Origin: Theropithecus gelada
Taxonomy: Eukaryota; Chordata; Mammalia; Primates; Cercopithecidae
Direction of reading: 5' to 3'
Length of the DNA stretch: 64,000 bases
Assembly (NCBI RefSeq): GCF_003255815.1
Contig: NC_037680.1
Coordinates: forward strand, 16,588,547-16,652,546
The notes under the pieces were generated by a model. The model saw only the letters and a program-made list of their open reading frames with translations, had not been told where the DNA came from and searched no databases. This document shows positions 9,007 to 20,927 of this stretch, piece by piece (the stretch's first letter is position 1; every line of letters begins with the position of its first letter). The position numbers and the translations under genes are program-made.

Positions 9007-10689
9007 AGGATCATATTGCATTTGACACTCATTATCTTCAGTGGTGGTTTCATCACATTTACTCTAGTCCTGTGCCCTTCATCCTTAATCCTTGATCCCC
9101 AGGAGTTTATCCTTCCCATAGTCTCTGTTCCGCATCCAGCCATCTCTGCTCACTGCAGTCCTAACTCCTTGTTGGCTCCTGATTCTCTAGATGCCAGAGT
9201 GTCATAGAGTTATCCCAGACACAGGCTGTCCTAAAGGTGGGAGTTGTCCCGCCCTTAGCCCCTAATAAAGACAGCATTGACAAGAACACTAACAGTCCGC
9301 GCTGACCCCCAAGAGCTTCTTTGGTATTATTATACAGACAAAGAGGACCTGTACTATGTCTCCCTCCCACTCTGCCCCCTTGGGGCTCAATGCACTTCTG
9401 TGACTTTTTAACACATGAATCTTAATTATCTTGATTCAATTCTTTATGCACAGTTTTTAAACAATAACAATAAACAACAAAAATGCTGTCAATTAGCCAG
9501 CCTCATCTCTGGCTAAATCCTTGATGTCAGTCACAAAGACTATACCACTGGCGTTCAGTTCCCACCAATGCACAAATAATTATTGAGTAAGGATCCTTTC
9601 TTTCAGAGTTGCAAAGGATTGTAAAGACTGCTGAAAACTGCGATCTTCAGCGAGATATTTAAGGGGAAAAGTGTAAGTGGATTTATCAAGAAGTACATGA
9701 TGACTAAGGGATCCCAGACTGGGCTCCTGAGTGCCCAGAGCCATTAGTAATGGGGGAGACAACACGAGTGATAGGAGAGATCTGGAAGAGATGGGGAATC
9801 TGTGGGCAAGGTCAAGTTCACCTGAGTTCAGAATCTAAGTCATATAACAAAGTCCCTGGATCAATACCAATTTGCCCCAATTACCCATTTTCCTCTGACC
9901 TAAGACTAAAATCAAATTATGCTCAGATCAGCATGAAAGGAGGCTTGGTGGGAGTTTAATGTCCATAACCTCTATCTGATCTCTTTTACGGAGCACTGGG
10001 AGGTGGCCTGTAAATGTAAAACAAAACTTGCAACAAGGATTTTGCATCAGGCTGGCAAAACCTCATTTTAGGAGACAACCATACTGTCGGGGATAAAGAA
10101 CAGATTCTCCTGTCTCCAGTGATCCTCCAAGGTTGTTTTTATTATAATGGAAATTTCCAAGGCTTTATGCAGAGCTCACATGTGGATGAAAGAGCTGCTG
10201 CACCAGCAGAGATATAATTGTCTTCTGCTGTTCCTGAAGTCAGCACATGGCTGTTCATTAATTAACGTTGCACCCCATGAGCATAGCATTTCCAAACTGT
10301 GGGTTACTAAATAAGACCTCAGTGAACACAGTACTGCTGCTCCTTTCTGGTATGTACTTCCAATTATAATTTTATTCATTTTTCACTTGGCATATCCATA
10401 GTGAGCTTCTAGTGCAATAAGCTGCATTATTAGATGCTGTGGCATACATATAGATAAATAAGATAGAGTCTATGCCTCAAGGTACTGGAAGCTGGCAGCT
10501 AGGGTGACCTCTAGAGAAATGTAGTGTGTGCAGTCACCATCATGGAGTTAAGAATACAAACGCCAAATTACTTTGCTTCACTCTAAGCCTTATATTTTTA
10601 CTATCAACAGAAATTTTTCCTTAATAATTTTAGTTGCAAAATAGAAGATTCAAATAATGTACAAACAAAATTGTTAGCCTCTGTTGGAT
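9007..10689. other. No recognised feature
   Basis: About 1.7 kb with no repeat I can name and only short frames. The arms matched in the part I compared (9380-9560). Confidence 0.5.
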
Positions 10690-10800
10690 ACTGTGGTTAC
10701 TGGTTAATCCTCATAATAACCTTATGAGGAAAATTACATTACCTCCCAGTTGTATGTAACCTGCATTTCCCAAATGACCGTCACCAGTGAGTTGAAATAA
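10690..10800 (-). repeat. MIR fragment, antisense
   Basis: ggttaatcctcataataacc then ttatgaggaaaattacatta and a degenerate continuation, as in antisense MIR. Confidence 0.5.
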
Positions 10801-13800
10801 TTGGTTGACTATCACTTACATTCTACTTGTTATTGCCTTCTCTCACCACCAGTAAAGGTCCTACCAGCATTTCTATTCAAACAAGCCATTGTTCATGCAA
10901 AATGACTTAAGGCTGTTCACTCCAGCTGGGCTCACCCCACTGGCCCAACAAAGCCTGTGCTACAGTTAGGATCCCTTCTCTGCTAACATGAGGAAACTCG
11001 GGTTTTGTGAATTGGTGAGTTGCTCAAGGGTGCACACTTAGATCATCAATTTATACTTCAGACTTCAAGGGCACTACCTTCCCTCTGTAATTCGAACTGA
11101 TTAACTTCTCATCTAAATACAAAATCATCACACCTTATCCCACTTGTTTATATTACTTCATATTACTTCTTACTTTCATAATCACACAGATTAGTTTCCT
11201 TTGGCAAATAAACTAGAATTGCAGCAATTAAGTGAGAAGGTTAGGGCAGAAGGGTTGTGGTCTGAAAGTTTTCACAAGACCAAAGGGCAGTGGCTCCTGA
11301 GGACAGGGAGCTCAGGGACTCATTGTAAAGGCCCAAGGTTGGGTCAGCTGGAAGACCAGCCCTCATTGGCTGTCTGGGCAGAGCACAGTTTAGTCAACAT
11401 TATGTACTTAAGGCTAGTAAATACACCATAGACTTCATTAGCTAAGCAGCAATCTATATAGATATTAACCAGTTGCTCACTCTATGCCAAGCACATATGC
11501 CACTGTTTGGTGACTTTCACCTATTTATACAATCTTCTCAACAAGTCTGTAAGGTACTTCGGGACAAAGAAAGTCTCCTGCATCTTGTGCTCCCTTACCA
11601 CTATTTGCTTAATAGATTCTGTTGTTTCAAATTCTAAAAGGAAGGAAATTAAACAATTCTTAATCAAATGATCTTTCTCAAACAGGGTCAGTGCCCTCTC
11701 TTGGGATGCAAATCCTATGTATCTTATTCCATTGAATAACTCTGTAGTTAGTCATTGATATGGCAGGTTCAGGCTTTTGCTCTTCCTCTTTGAACATCAG
11801 TGGGTGCATTTTATTTCTCTCCCTCTCTGTCTCTTTTTAATTTTTTTTTATTTTTTAATTTTTTTAAGCAGGATTAAGAAAGCCAAACCCTCAGCCTCAT
11901 GTGGAAAGAGCTCATTTATTGAAACTAAAATATCTCTTCTTGGAAGGCCATGACCTCAGAAAGGTGAGCACTTTACTTTTTCTAAGGTGGTGAATATTTC
12001 ATCTCTCTTACTTCGGACAAGTATTGAACCATATATTATTCCTGCTTGATCCCCTAGTTTGTTCACTCCTGGCTCCTTGTACCTCTCTCGTTTTCAAGTG
12101 AGAGCTTCAAATTGCACAGGAATTCCAACTGCCTCATTCCTTTTACTCTTGACATTTCTATGAGCTTCAGGTACTCCATGAGAATTCTGTTTCTGTGTGT
12201 TTACCAACTGAATTGGCATGGACAGAAGGGTGCATACCCCACACTATTTGCAGGAGCTATTTCTTATGATCGGTAATTTTAAAGCAACACACCTCCTCGG
12301 GCTCTTAAATATGTCATCCCAGGAGCTACTGCTCCTTTTGTCCCATCTCCTTCATCATCCATGTGTCAGACAGGCTTCAAGCCTGCTGGACATCTGCTGT
12401 TTATCAGTGGGCCCCTCTCCGCCCCCAGCCCCCTGGGAAAGCCCTCTGAGGAGTGAATTATTGGAAACACAAGCATCCACAGAAAATACAATGCAAATCT
12501 TTTAGTTCCCAGCTTGGCAGAAACAGGTAGTGAACTAACTGAAGGTTTACTCACTGAAGGCTCGTTCATAGCCAAAAATAAAAACAAAAAATAAGTAACT
12601 TCCCTGCATCTATGGTTACTAAAGTGCTCTGGGAGCTTAAAAAGGTAATTTTTGTATGTTTTATTTGATCTTTTTTTGAGAAATAACTAGAGACCACATA
12701 TTTTCTATAATTCTAGTGATATTTTGATGAATAAAATAACTGCAAGGCAAGGCCACAGACTTACTGGGGGAGACAAATATGTAACAAGACAACTATAGCA
12801 AGTGTGAATACTGCCATAAAAATGTTGTTTACCAATAGGAGTGCAGAAGAGGGTGCCTTAGCACAGCCTATAATGGAGTGTGGAAAGGAGAAACCAAGAA
12901 ATTCTCTGGAAAGAAATGGCATCAAAATTGAGGCTTAAAGATCTAATAGTTGCTATCTTTTTAAAAAGGAAGATATTGGTAGAAAAGAGAAAAAACTTCT
13001 TTATTTCTGTTGTCCTTTAACTGGTATTTATTATTAGCATGCCCTGGGAAATCTGTAACTACTGCTTCTTCAGAATTCATTACACCTGGTGAGTCCCATG
13101 GGCCAAGACCCCCATATAATTTCTATGCCTTTGCCTAATTAAGACACTGTGATAAACTGGGCAGACATTTCCTGGCAATTTATGATCAGCTGGAGGAGCT
13201 TAAGTCTTAAAGCAAAGCTGTGAAAATATGCAGTTATGTTTATATAAAAAGTAGTGAAATAATAACATTTTCATGTCTTGATCAGCCAAAAGTTGAAAAG
13301 GTTGTTTCAACTTGTTGTTGAAACAGTTGTTGTGGTTGACAGGCTGCATTTATAGTTTTTGTTATTTTCCTAATCACTAAAAGTTATTCACAAATAAACA
13401 GGAAGAGAGAGACACATACTCCGAGTTTGATACTTGCTCTTTTTCATTAGGTATTTGGATTCCAGGTCAATGTGAAGAACTTCCATAAGACACATTGCTG
13501 GCTAACACTGGGATTAGTTACTCAAAGAGCTTTGTAGTGTGACCATCATTAAGACTTTTACGGATGTCTTTATTTAATCAGCTAGGTTTAGCAGAGTTCA
13601 GCCTATAGACTGTTGAATGGATAGAATGAGCCCAATGTTTGTCTTATAAAATGTTTTGAATTTGTCAGTTCTAAGTGTAACACTTCGATCTTTCACATAT
13701 ATCACCATGTAGTACAGTGTTATTCACCTATCCAAGTTCGTAGAAGATTCCAGGCTCTGCACCAGGTGTTTTGCATCTATAACAGGGATAAAGTTTTAGA

Positions 13801-13855
13801 AGTATTTTCTCACTAAGTTTTCTTATGGTTGGACTGATTTCTTTCCTTGCACCCT
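10801..13855. other. Long stretch without a gene; weak MIR-like piece
   Basis: A possible antisense MIR/L2 piece lies at about 11490-11575 (catatgccactg, then tctgtaaggtac). A T-rich tract is at 11837-11870. Otherwise unassigned. The arms differ at 11223 (A here, G in the mirror) and were identical in the parts compared at 12600-12790 and 13680-13750. Confidence 0.45.
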
Positions 13856-14225
13856 GCTAGGGTCTGACTGTTTCTGCCTCCTAAGAATTTTTTATGTTGA
13901 AATTTTAACTCCTAAGGTGATGGTATCAGAAGGTGAAGACTTAGGGAGCTGATTAGGTCATGGGTGCAGATCCACATGAATGGGATTAGTGCCCTTATAA
14001 GTCACTCAAGAGAAAGCCCTCACCTCTTCTGCCATGTGAGGACACAGTGAGAAGGCACCAACTATGAACCAGAAAACAGGCCCTCAGCAGACATGGAATT
14101 TGCTGGTGCCTTCATCTTGGACTTCCCAGACTTCAGAATGGTGAGAAATAAATTTTTTGTTTTTTATAAGCTACCCATTCTATGGTATTTTGTTCTAGTA
14201 GCTGGAATAAACTAAGATATAGCCA
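13856..14225 (+). mobile_element. MaLR LTR (MLT1-like)
   Basis: tatgttgaaattttaactcc, ctaaggtgatggtatcagaa, gggattagtgcccttataag, catgtgaggacacagtgaga, cttggacttcccagacttca and gaaataaattttttg follow the MLT1/MST LTR plan in sense orientation. Confidence 0.8.
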
Positions 14226-15234
14226 ATTTCATCATTTGGGCTGAACTTTGAGACTGAAATCTTAAAGAAATGAGGAGAAAATGTAATAGGACAGTTGCAT
14301 TCAGACAGGAAGGGAAACTAACAGAAAGGCTTACCCCTTCCCATCCTATCAGATAATGGAGGCAGAAAAAAAAAAAGTAGAACAAAAAGGTTCTTATTCC
14401 CGCTGCCCCACATAAGAATCATACATCAAATGCAAAAATGTCTTTTACAAACATAGAAGTAAGTATGGAGCAATACACAAATATCAGAGGAGTAGATTAT
14501 TTTCCAAGGCAGAGCCTGCAGGCACCTAGAACAACTTGTGCCTTCAGCCAGGTGCCAGATCCATTCTGGCTCCAGAGCAATTCTGTGGGAAGACTGCAGA
14601 ATGGGTTCAGGTGATGAGTCCACAATGAAGCTCTGGCTCTCCGTTGTCTGCAGTTGTTATGACAGGGATTTAAGATTTCCCAAATGCTCCAGAAGGGATG
14701 CGGAAATGTCGAGAAAGGAGTAGGCAACCTCTCCGAGGCCTGGAGTCAGAGTGGATAGGATAAAGTGAGGGTGGACTTGAATACACACAAATGTCTGAAA
14801 CCTTGGATTCCAGGAAGCCAAAGCTTCACTCCAAAAGGATAGGCAGAGCCAGGCAGAGCTCAGCAGTCCTCAGACAAGGAGAGGTCAACTGGTCTGTCCA
14901 CAGCTGGGCATAGAGGGCATCTGAGAACACCGCTTAATCTGATTTTTTTTCTCTCCACTATCACAAGGACAGAGCAAACCCCTCATACACCTTGGTGTCA
15001 TTCCAGGGAAGTTCAGGGGTAGGAGAGAGAATCTGAAAGTCTGAAAAGCATCTAAAACAGATTCTGTTAACTAAATGACATGTCAATTACTAGATCAAAC
15101 CAAGATCACATGACTGCCTCCACTATCAATGGGGGTGCAAGTTTACAAAGACTAGTCTACATATAGAACTCTAAAAGGCCCCTGTTTTCCCGCATTTGAC
15201 TCTAACATGAGTACATTTGCAGCCCCACTGCACG
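14226..15234. other. No recognised feature
   Basis: Unassigned sequence. Overlapping frames of 61-76 codons at 14426-14727 run on both strands, as happens by chance in less AT-rich DNA. Confidence 0.5.
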
Positions 15235-15345
15235 TGTGTCATTTCATTGAATTCCCAGAACAAACCTGCAAGGTAAGTATTCCTATTACTCCAATGAAAA
15301 AAACAGATCCAAAGAGGTCATATACTTTACTCCCAGTTTTACAGC
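15235..15345 (-). repeat. MIR fragment, antisense
   Basis: atttcattgaattcccagaa, cctgcaaggtaagtattcct, then cagatccaaagaggtcatat resemble antisense MIR with heavy decay. Confidence 0.45.
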
Positions 15346-15989
15346 TGGACATGTAATGTGAAATTAGTTTCACATTTGCATATAGATCAGTCTGAATCTA
15401 AATATCATGTTCTTCCCATGATGACTCATGAGTTTCTTTGTTTCTTGAATATGGAAACATATGACGCTTTGTGTATGAAGGAAGATAAATGTAATCGATG
15501 TTGGGTATGCAATGTGCCTTTTGTCTTCAGGGACTCATTGGGACCTGTAAGGAGGCAAAAAGGAAGGACAAAGGATTGTCATCTAGTAGGTCTAAATGTC
15601 ACTGTGGCATAACAGAGAGATGGGTGCAGAGCCTCTAGAAGCAACAGGGTTAATGTTAGAGCTGAACGTTACATCTTTGGAGCTGTTTGTTGGAGAAATG
15701 AAGAAACAAAAATAATGATTCTTCAGGAGGTAGCAAGTGGCATGTGGTGTTGGTTTAATTAGGAGAGGTGAGAGCAGAGCTGAACTATTCAATGAAACAG
15801 ACATTTATTTAGCTCTTAATATATACATGACACAATGAGAGAACACAGTGATACCTAAACCACAACAGGGTACAATAGGATGTAATATTACAGAAGACGG
15901 TGCACTGAAACTGATTTTTTTCTTCTTGTTTTAAAAGCAGCTTCTTTCTTGCTCTAATCTTTGTCAAACTAAAAGCAAAATCTGCACCT

Positions 15990-16292
15990 GTGTGGAGGAG
16001 ATATGGTGCAGAGCTCTCAGGAAGGGCTGAGCCAGTTAATAAATTTGCAGCCCCTTTTCACCTTGTCACCATCTTGCTCTCTACGGCAGTATCTGTGGCC
16101 TCTATCACACATTTTGCTTCTCTTATTTTCTTTTTACTCTTATCCAGTTCAGCTTTGTTTGTTGGCTCTTATGCAGCCTACACAAGTGGAATTCTCCTTG
16201 GACTCTTTCGTCTCGAACATAAATTGAAAAACCACAACTTTGGCAATGGCCTGTTGGACACATTTCAGTGCACTCATATCTCAACCAACTGA
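15990..16292 (+). other. 100-codon ORF, unknown, possibly chance
   Basis: The frame has an ATG and could encode a protein with a hydrophobic middle (residues about 24-73, two possible membrane segments around LVTILLSTAVSVASITHF and ASLIFFLLLSSSALFVG), then a short basic tail. I find no known family, no clear Kozak context and no sign of exons. Its mirror is at 38549-38851. Such length is common by chance, so this is recorded, not claimed as a gene. Confidence 0.15.
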
Positions 16293-16667
16293 GTCAAAGG
16301 GGCCAACTTGTTTTTACTAACAACCTAAAGACAAAGGCTCTTCAGGGCCATGAGAAAAGCTTACTTTGAAAGTGCAGTAAAGGGGATTTTAAAGAAGAAA
16401 ACAAATGGCAATTGAATTTTACTGTTTCCAGGAAACAAAAAATTAGAGTTTGTAGACTCTTAAACTCAGAAGGCTGGAAAAATAATTGGGCCTTTATTTG
16501 TTCCCTTTAGAGAAGAGAGAGAGAAAAAAAATCCCTTAATACTCCTGGGAGAATTAACTGCAGATGGAGAGTAGGTTCTTAGGAATTTCTCATAAGGGAA
16601 TCAATGGCACATCCTGCCCACCCTGTCCCCAAACTAGATTAGCTGCTTCCTGGCCAGGAGCCCACAA

Positions 16668-17147
16668 TTATCCCGTGACGTCAGTGGCACTGGCAGCTCC
16701 CCTACATACCTGACCCAACCGATAGCTCATGCTGAGAATGGTGCCTGAGAGGCCCCAGTGAACTGGCAGGGTGGCATGGGGATTTCTCGCTAGAGAAAGA
16801 AACCTTCCAAACCATGACTTTGCAATGTGCTCAAGGTTTACATGGGATTTTCTGGAAAGATAGTGGTGGGGGTGAGAGGCACGTATCTGTGCTTTGCCAT
16901 TGCCTTTTCCTAGGGCCTTAGCTCTCTTGCTCTTCATTTTTACCATGACAGAAAATATGGAGCAATCAAAGGAACTCTTTTCTTGTATGTGCAGAGATAT
17001 CATGCACAAATCTGGTAACTCTGAATGTGCAGCGGGAGGGCTCATGCGTTCAAGGTGGAAAACGCCCCTCATGACTCCTGTACATTCATCCTCAAACTGA
17101 CACATGTTGGCTCTTCCCTCATCCTCTAGAGCTAAAACATAAACCAA
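16668..17147 (-). other. 159-codon ORF, unknown, possibly chance
   Basis: This is the longest ATG-initiated frame outside the L1s and the N gap. The product would have no recognisable domain; it is basic around residues 70-90 (KMKSKRAKALGKGNGK) and shows no repeat. About one frame of this length is expected by chance in this much DNA. The mirror copy, 37694-38173, has the same protein, which under near-complete arm identity says nothing about selection. Confidence 0.15.
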
Positions 17148-17394
17148 AAGTGGCCCTACACTCCTTCATAGGAACACATTGCCATGAACTTTCAAGTCAC
17201 ATAGCCCCGTAGGCAAACAGGTAAGAAAATCTTGGAGGAAGAACTTGAAAGTAGCATGAACTATAGAACACTCTGGAAGAGTTAAGAAAAGGTGCACTTT
17301 TTTCCCCCTTATGTCTAGGAGGTCCAAGGACTGTGAGGAAGATTCAATAGGACTATTCAATAGCTAGTTATTCACAAAATTTATTTCCTTCCAC

Positions 17395-17878
17395 ACTGTA
17401 GATAGCGTTTCCCAGTCTCCCTTGCAGTTAGGTGGCATACAACTGCATTCAGCCAGTGGGAAGTGGGCAGAAGTGATTACTCACCTTGGCCACTTACCCT
17501 CCTGTGTACAATTCTTTCTCTTCACTTGCTGCTGATTATTGACACTCAGGGAGATCCCAGAAGCTCCATGCTGAAAATGGTGGATCCTCTTTCAGCCTGG
17601 ATCTCTGAAAGACTCTCTGAACCCTTCTCTCCTCTTCTCCTTATAAGTAGAAGAAAGGCCAGAGCATGCTGTCTCTCCCCCTGCCTAGCATTGAGAGCAC
17701 AGAGGAAAGAAGATGTGAGAGCATGGTGAGAAGGAGGCCAGTCCTTGCTAGACAACAACCCTGACAGCATCTTAATCTTGGCTTTCTAGCCTCCAGAACT
17801 GTGATTTTAAAATGTGTTGTTTAAGCCAAACAGTCTATGGTTATTTTGTGATGGCAGCCTGAGCAGACTAATACAACC
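17395..17878 (+). mobile_element. MaLR-like LTR, diverged
   Basis: The last third (cttaatcttggctttctagc, ctccagaactgtgatttt, gttgtttaagccaaacagtc, tttgtgatggcagcctgagc, agactaatacaacc) is the 3' end of an MLT1-type LTR. The first part (cagtctcccttgcagttagg, attcagccagtgggaagtgg) may belong to it or to another old repeat. Confidence 0.55.
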
Positions 17879-18073
17879 ATAGGTCCTACTCTCGCCCCAA
17901 TCCTTGTTGCAGATTGAATTTTACATGATGAAAAATAAATGTCTTTTTTTTTGTTAAGCCATTGAGATGTCAGGCTTTATCTCTTACAACAGTTAGTGTT
18001 TACATTTCTGATACAAAGACCGTGCAGAGCAAATCAAGTGTGTGATATCCCTTTTCTCAAAATGTATAGGCTG

Positions 18074-18374
18074 GATTTTTTTTTTTTTCTTTGAAATGGA
18101 GCCTTGCTCTGTTGCCCAGGCTGGAGTGTAGTGGCGCTATCTGGGCTCACTGCAAGCTCCACCTCCCAGGTTCACATCATTCTCCTGCCTCAGCCTCCTG
18201 AGTAGCTGGGACTACAGGCACCCGCTACCATACCAGGCTAATTCTTTGTATTTTTAGTAGAGATGGGGTTTCACCTTGTTAGCCAGGATGGTCTCAATCT
18301 TCTGACTTCATGATCCGCCCACCTCGGCCTCCCAAAGTACTGGGATTACAGGCGTGAGACACTGCGCCCGGCCC
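18074..18374 (-). mobile_element. Alu element, antisense
   Basis: A T tract followed by ctctgttgcccaggctggag, through to gcgtgagacactgcgcccgg. Full dimer. Short flanks aggctgga and aagctgga may be a target duplication. Confidence 0.95.
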
Positions 18375-18445
18375 AAGCTGGAGTTTTATATGCAAACTCT
18401 GCTTCAGTGCAAAAGATTCCTTAGGGTCAGCACCCAACATTATCA

Positions 18446-18446
<1 letters not shown>

Positions 18447-18478
<32 letters not shown>
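18447..18478 (+). repeat. Poly-A tract, 32 A
   Basis: An uninterrupted run of 32 A not attached to a visible Alu. The mirror run at 36363-36394 is also 32 long. Confidence 0.95.
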
Positions 18479-18482
<4 letters not shown>

Positions 18483-18534
18483 ACTAATACTTCATTAACA
18501 GATATTTAAAAATAAGAGTACTTATTTAGACCAG

Positions 18535-18657
18535 CTAATTTTTCAAACATTTTATGACTCTTAGCTCATTTCATTCTCATAGAAATCTATGAGGTATAAT
18601 TCTTATTATCACTGTTTTATAGATTAAGACACTGAAATAGCTATTGCAAAATCATAA
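18535..18657 (-). repeat. MIR fragment, antisense, left of LTR C
   Basis: tttcattctcatagaaatct, atgaggtataattcttatta, tcactgttttatagattaag and acactgaaatag follow antisense MIR. A second antisense MIR piece lies on the other side of LTR C. Confidence 0.65.
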
Positions 18658-18658
18658 C

Positions 18659-19361
18659 TGAGAAAGAGATCTGACCTAACCAGTTCCATCTTGCTTCTAA
18701 CCTCCAAGCTGTCCTGGTTCATTCCGGGGTGTAGGGTGTAGAACTAACTTTGGGAGGAACTTACTTTATAGTGTAAAACAAAGATGTTAGAGCCCTTTCT
18801 CAAAACAAACGTCCTTCTTGCCTGGGGACTAGACTGCTTTTGTAAGACTAACAAATTAGCCACAAGATTGGAAGTCATGGTTTAGGAGTCATGCAGCTGG
18901 AAGCTACAACATCTGATCCTCCCTAAACTGCTCCTAAGATCAGTGCTTGAGATTTTGCAGACCCTGCACTTGAGGGATCAGCTGGCACGCAGTTTATTGA
19001 AACACTCAGATCAATAAACTGACTCACCTGATCTTGTGGCCCCCACCCAGGAACAGACTCAGTGAGATCTTGTGGCCCCCACCCAGGAACAGACTCAGTG
19101 AGAGAGGACAGCTTCAATTCCCTATGATTTTATCTCGAATCTAACCAATCAGCACGCTAGACTCACTGGCCTTCCTCCACCCACTAAATTATCCTTAAAA
19201 ACTCTGAATGCTCTGGGAGATAGATTTGAGAAATAATAAAACTCCAGTCTCCTGCACAGCCGGCTGGGTGTGAATTTTCTCTTTCTTTATTGCAATTCCC
19301 CTGTCTTGATTACTTGGCTCTGTCTAGACAGTGGGCGAGGTAAACCCACTGGATGGTTACA
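18659..19361 (+). mobile_element. Solo ERV LTR C
   Basis: Starts TG (tgagaaagagatctgacc) and ends CA (ctggatggttaca), about 703 bp. It has a CCAAT box near 19145, a poly-A signal AATAAA at 19235-19240, and a following U5-like part with ttgcaattcccctgtcttga and ctctgtctagacagtgggcg. It contains a perfect tandem duplication of 36 bp (19030-19101). It lies between two antisense MIR pieces. I do not assign a named family. Confidence 0.6.
19030..19101 (+). repeat. Perfect 36-bp tandem duplication in LTR C
   Basis: Units 19030-19065 and 19066-19101 are identical, each starting gatcttgtggcccccaccca and ending gactcagtga. Confidence 0.95.
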
Positions 19362-19480
19362 ACCCTGAGGCACAGAGAGGCTGAGTGACCAACCCAAAGT
19401 TTCACAGGACACAGTAGAGTCAGGATTTGAACACAGATATTCTGACTCTAGAGTCTATCCCCTTAACCACTACTCATACT
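19362..19480 (-). repeat. MIR fragment, antisense, right of LTR C
   Basis: ctgaggcacagagaggctga, gtcaggatttgaacacagat, attctgactctagagtctat and ccttaaccactactcatact are clear antisense MIR. Confidence 0.8.
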
Positions 19481-20179
19481 AATTCATTTATGGTTTTTGT
19501 GGTCCATGCTTTCATCTATTTTCTTTAACCTACAATAAAACTTTGATTTTTACACTGGTGGAGGATGACGTAAGAATATTGCAAATAGAAAAATGTTAAT
19601 TGAAAGACAAAATTTAACTTATTCTACAACCAGAAATGATCAGGCCTGTTTTCACCATGAATCTCGCAAACTGTGCTCTCTAGACCTTGGGATGAGAGGG
19701 CATGGGCTCAGAGTCTGAGAAATCTCTCTTCCTCACTCCCTCTGCTAAGAAGATTCCACATTCTATTCAAGTTTGAGAGACTCTGCTTGGTTGGGGCCTG
19801 CTCAAGGACATGAGCCTGCATTTATGTTACTCCTATGCTTTATACTTGGCACATCACAGACCATGAAAAAATAATCTGGTGAAAATGGCAACTTTGGATT
19901 TTTAATCTCAGTTGTTAAAATTTTTCCAAATATATTTATCTTTTGAATAATCTAAGGCCTTTATCCCCCTAAGGTTTACCTGGCTTACTTCATACTGCTT
20001 TTACTTTTCAAGGCAGTTAATCTTTTGTAATAACATTTTGTATTCAGTTATATTCTTTTGCTTAGTTTTCAGCTTTGTTATTCTCCAAGCTGATTTTATT
20101 AATTAATGCAGAGAGGGCCAGGAGTATCTGAATTAATTAGGTGATAGTGAACCAGGAGGAAATCACAGGCCTCAGTGTG
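19481..20179. other. No gene; contains the inner divergent patch
   Basis: No repeat I can name. Bases 19886-20290 differ from the mirror at 14 positions, seven of them within 20036-20059. Confidence 0.6.
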
Positions 20180-20325
20180 AGACAAATCTGGATTTAAATC
20201 CTAGCTCTAATGCAGTCCATGACCTTGAGGAGGTCAGTTAGGTTCACTGGGCTCAGTTTCCAAATCTCTAAAATGTAAGTGACCAAATGTACCTCACAAA
20301 ATTGTTGAAAGGACAATTACTTGTT
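20180..20325 (+). repeat. MIR element
   Basis: gatttaaatcctagctctaa, ccatgaccttgaggaggtca, ctcagtttccaaatctctaa, aatgtaagtgacc and acctcacaaaattgttgaaa follow MIR in sense orientation. Confidence 0.8.
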
Positions 20326-20372
20326 TGAGAACATGTTACTGTAGTTTTTATAACCTATCAAGTGTATAGCAA

Positions 20373-20927
20373 ATGATGATGATGATGGTGCTAATTAAAA
20401 GAAAATCAGACTTTAACACTCCACTGTCAACATTAGATAGATCAACGAGACAGAAAGTTAACAAGGATGTCCAGGAATTGAACTCAACTCTGCACCAAGT
20501 GGACCTAATAGACGTCTACAGAGCTCTCCACCCCAAATCAACAGAATATACATTCTTCTCAGCACCACATCACACTTATTCCAAAATTGACCACATAGTT
20601 GGAAGTAAAGCACTCCTCAGCAAATGTAAAATAATAGAAATTATAACAAGCTGTCTCTCAGACCACAGTGCAATCAAACTAGAACTCAGGACTAAGAAAC
20701 TCACTCAAAACCGCTCAACTACATGGAAACTGAACAACCTGCTCCTGAATGACTACTGGGTACATAACGAAATGAAGACAGAAATAAAGATGTTCTTTGA
20801 AACCAATGAGAACAAAGATACAACATGCCAGAATCTCTGGGACACATTTAAAGCAGTGCGTAGAGGGATATTTATAGCACTAAATGCCCACAAGAGAAAG
20901 AGGAAAGATCTAAAATTGACACCTTAA
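20373..20927 (+). pseudogene. L1 ORF2 remnant: endonuclease part
   Basis: An open frame of 184 codons; the first few codons come from a flanking GATGAT run. It holds the C-terminal part of the apurinic-type endonuclease, including LSDHSAIKLEL with the family's catalytic histidine, and then the linker. The N-terminal catalytic residues are absent. It ends at an early stop. Confidence 0.9.

Noticed and set aside
19030..19101. The 36-bp duplication as a minisatellite or CRISPR-like array
   Set aside because: There are only two units, directly adjacent, inside an LTR.
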